Shown piece by piece: positions 32,423 to 33,678 of a stretch of DNA of 33,678 nt. The position numbers and the translations under genes were made by a program. Source of the DNA: Clostridia bacterium (lineage in GTDB: Bacteria > Bacillota > Clostridia > Christensenellales > Borkfalkiaceae); assembly GCA_017467275.1 (NCBI GenBank), contig JAFTSN010000002.1, forward strand, positions 1 through 33,678. Reading direction: 5' to 3'. How positions within the stretch are numbered: the stretch's first letter is position 1; each line of letters begins with the position of its first letter. The notes under the pieces are model-generated. The model was not told where the DNA came from, searched no databases, and was given only the letters and a program-made list of their open reading frames with translations.

Positions 32423-33421
32423 TTAATTGTTGCCTTTATAAATCGTCTTGTATTTTTTTAAGGCAAAATAATAATAATTCCGCATAAAAATCCCTAATTT
32501 TTTCGGCGATAGAATTAATGCGCTTTCGCCAAAACGTTCAAAATAATACAAAAGCTGATTGGCAGAGCAGTCAAAGGTGTAAATATCGCCCTCGATACGA
32601 ACGGGCGTCGGGCGATAGAGATATATTTTCTCAAACAGTTTTTTGCCCTTTTCCGTCAGTTGTACTTGAATCGGTTCGTTATCCGTATTATACATAGGAT
32701 ATTGCGCCGCGCAAGCGATTTGCCGTTCAAATAAACTTTTATTTTCTTCGGGGATATTAGAGGAGGCGGGAAGAAGCGAAACCGTTTTCACAGACGCAAG
32801 GCGCATCGTCACGTTGTGTTTATTATCGTATACTAACACGTAATTAAAAAGCTCGTCTTTCGCGGGACTGATTGAATAAACGGAAAGATTGTTCATAACG
32901 ACGCCCGATTGCAGCTGAACGCATACCTGTACCCCACGTGTGATCGCTTTTTGCAAAAGTTCAAAGTTTTCTTTATGAATAATTTTTTCTCGCTCGGTTT
33001 TGTTTTTTTGCGCGTAAGAGAGAAACATTCTCCGATAAAAAGAAGACAGTGATTCGCTTTGCAATAAAACGTGTTCCACGTAGAGTAACGCCTTTTCGGA
33101 AACTTTCGTTGGCTTAAAGGAAAAAGTGGTAGAATCTTTTTTCCCGTCCGTATATTCGCTTTTTTTAGCAAAAACTTTCACCACGTCGTGAAAGACTTTT
33201 TCTCTATAATATTCTGGAACGACGGCAAGCGCCCTTTTAATATCTTCATGTAAAGATTCTTCGCTTGCGGAAAACGCCTCGAAAAAGTTTACAATAAGCG
33301 TATTGATAAATGCGTTCATGTTTGGTTGTCCGTTTTCCTTCACGATCTTAAAATCGGCACAGTCCTTTTTTAATACGTCAAGTGTGTTTTTCGATAAACT
33401 GATTTTTATTTTTTCGTCCAT
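32423..33421 (-). CDS. WYL-domain regulator with ribbon-helix-helix-like N-terminus
   Basis: The protein has 332 residues; the start has the Bacillus-type site GAGGTG. Residues 1-50 (MDEKIKISLSKNTLDVLKKD ... NMNAFINTLIVNFF) look like a ribbon-helix-helix DNA-binding domain rather than the usual winged helix. Residues 155-230 (IHKENFELLQKAITRGVQVCVQ ... YVLVYDNKHNVTMRLASVKTV) follow the WYL fold. The end (YYFERFGESALILSPKKLGIFMRNYYYFALKKY) is the WYL C-terminal extension. Such proteins act as ligand-sensing repressors, often of defence or stress genes. It is divergent from an AAA+ ATPase gene. Confidence 0.72.
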   Translation of the reverse strand: MDEKIKISLSKNTLDVLKKDCADFKIVKENGQPNMNAFINTLIVNFFEAFSASEESLHEDIKRALAVVPEYYREKVFHDVVKVFAKKSEYTDGKKDSTTFSFKPTKVSEKALLYVEHVLLQSESLSSFYRRMFLSYAQKNKTEREKIIHKENFELLQKAITRGVQVCVQLQSGVVMNNLSVYSISPAKDELFNYVLVYDNKHNVTMRLASVKTVSLLPASSNIPEENKSLFERQIACAAQYPMYNTDNEPIQVQLTEKGKKLFEKIYLYRPTPVRIEGDIYTFDCSANQLLYYFERFGESALILSPKKLGIFMRNYYYFALKKYKTIYKGNN

Positions 33422-33601
33422 ATTCTATCACCTCTTTTATATTGTACCCTAAAAGGGGTCAAAAAAACAAGCAAATTTATAATATAACATATAATTTATA
33501 ATAAAATTAAGGGGGCAAAAAATACTTTACTATTGCAGTCTATATATTTTCCGTATTTTGGTATATAATGGAAGTATCAAAACAAACGGAGGTAAAAAAT
33601 T

Positions 33602-33678
33602 ATGAATTACAATTTTGATAGCATTGCAGGGTATGAAACGGAGAAAGAGGAATTAAAGAGGCTTTGCGAGATTTTTAA
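33602..33678 (+). CDS. AAA+ ATPase (FtsH-like subfamily), N-terminus only
   Basis: An ATG preceded by ACGGAGG opens a frame to the window end; the first residues are MNYNFDSIAGYETEKEELKR, a pattern I associate with the lead-in (IAGYE-x-EK-EELKRLCEI) to the Walker A of FtsH-like AAA+ proteins in Clostridia. The Walker motifs lie beyond the window. A TATAAT at 33564-33569 is its likely -10 box, without a clear -35. Confidence 0.5.
   Translation, partial: MNYNFDSIAGYETEKEELKRLCEIF

Overview
The window looks like a chromosomal stretch of an uncultured low- to mid-GC Bacillota (Clostridia-like) bacterium. This is inferred from strong AGGAGG ribosome sites, consensus TTGACA/TATAAT promoters, a Veg-family gene, the uvrB-uvrA order with a Bacillus-type SOS box, many lipoproteins and an Lgt. 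No 16S rRNA or other taxonomic marker is present, so the placement is an inference.

Positions 1-6211 are an integrated mobile element lying against the 3' end of a tRNA-Arg(CCG) gene. A tyrosine recombinase (4831-6033) points at the tRNA. An XRE/S24 repressor (3937-4542) is divergent from a leftward early operon: a Cro-like regulator, an S24-fold protein lacking the catalytic Ser and Lys, a small winged-helix protein, a protein carrying the integrase's arm-binding domain, and a replication-initiator-like protein. Four identical palindromic iterons and an AT-rich stretch follow, then three small unknown proteins. This resembles a phage satellite or small prophage remnant whose left end lies outside the window.

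Positions 6212-15422 are ordinary chromosome: mnmA, a two-gene ABC exporter, a large lipoprotein behind a promoter with a triple 13-bp repeat, a SecB-like chaperone, a fused MacB/FtsX-type ABC protein and tRNA-Gly(GCC). Just 3' of tRNA-Gly is a small AT-rich cassette (15564-18105): an apparently leaderless XRE repressor, two operators, a lipoprotein with InlB-type B-repeats and a membrane protein.

Positions 18347-28960 hold a cysteine-rich lipoprotein coupled to an lgt-like gene, an unknown membrane protein with a membrane-anchored EEP-family phosphodiesterase, and the uvrB-uvrA-veg group under a probable LexA box. Upstream of uvrB are two paralogous winged-helix/transmembrane proteins.

Positions 29026-33678 hold a zinc-ribbon membrane protein, a flavin reductase-like protein, an MFS transporter, an RlaP-type nucleotidyltransferase, a WYL regulator, and the first codons of an AAA+ ATPase cut by the window edge. 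The last three genes are more AT-rich than their neighbours.

The most unusual part is the control and replication region of the tRNA-Arg element. It pairs an intact LexA-like repressor with a degenerate S24 protein, and an integrase with a stand-alone copy of its own arm-binding domain. It also carries repeated dyads in its non-coding gaps and an iteron-type origin candidate.
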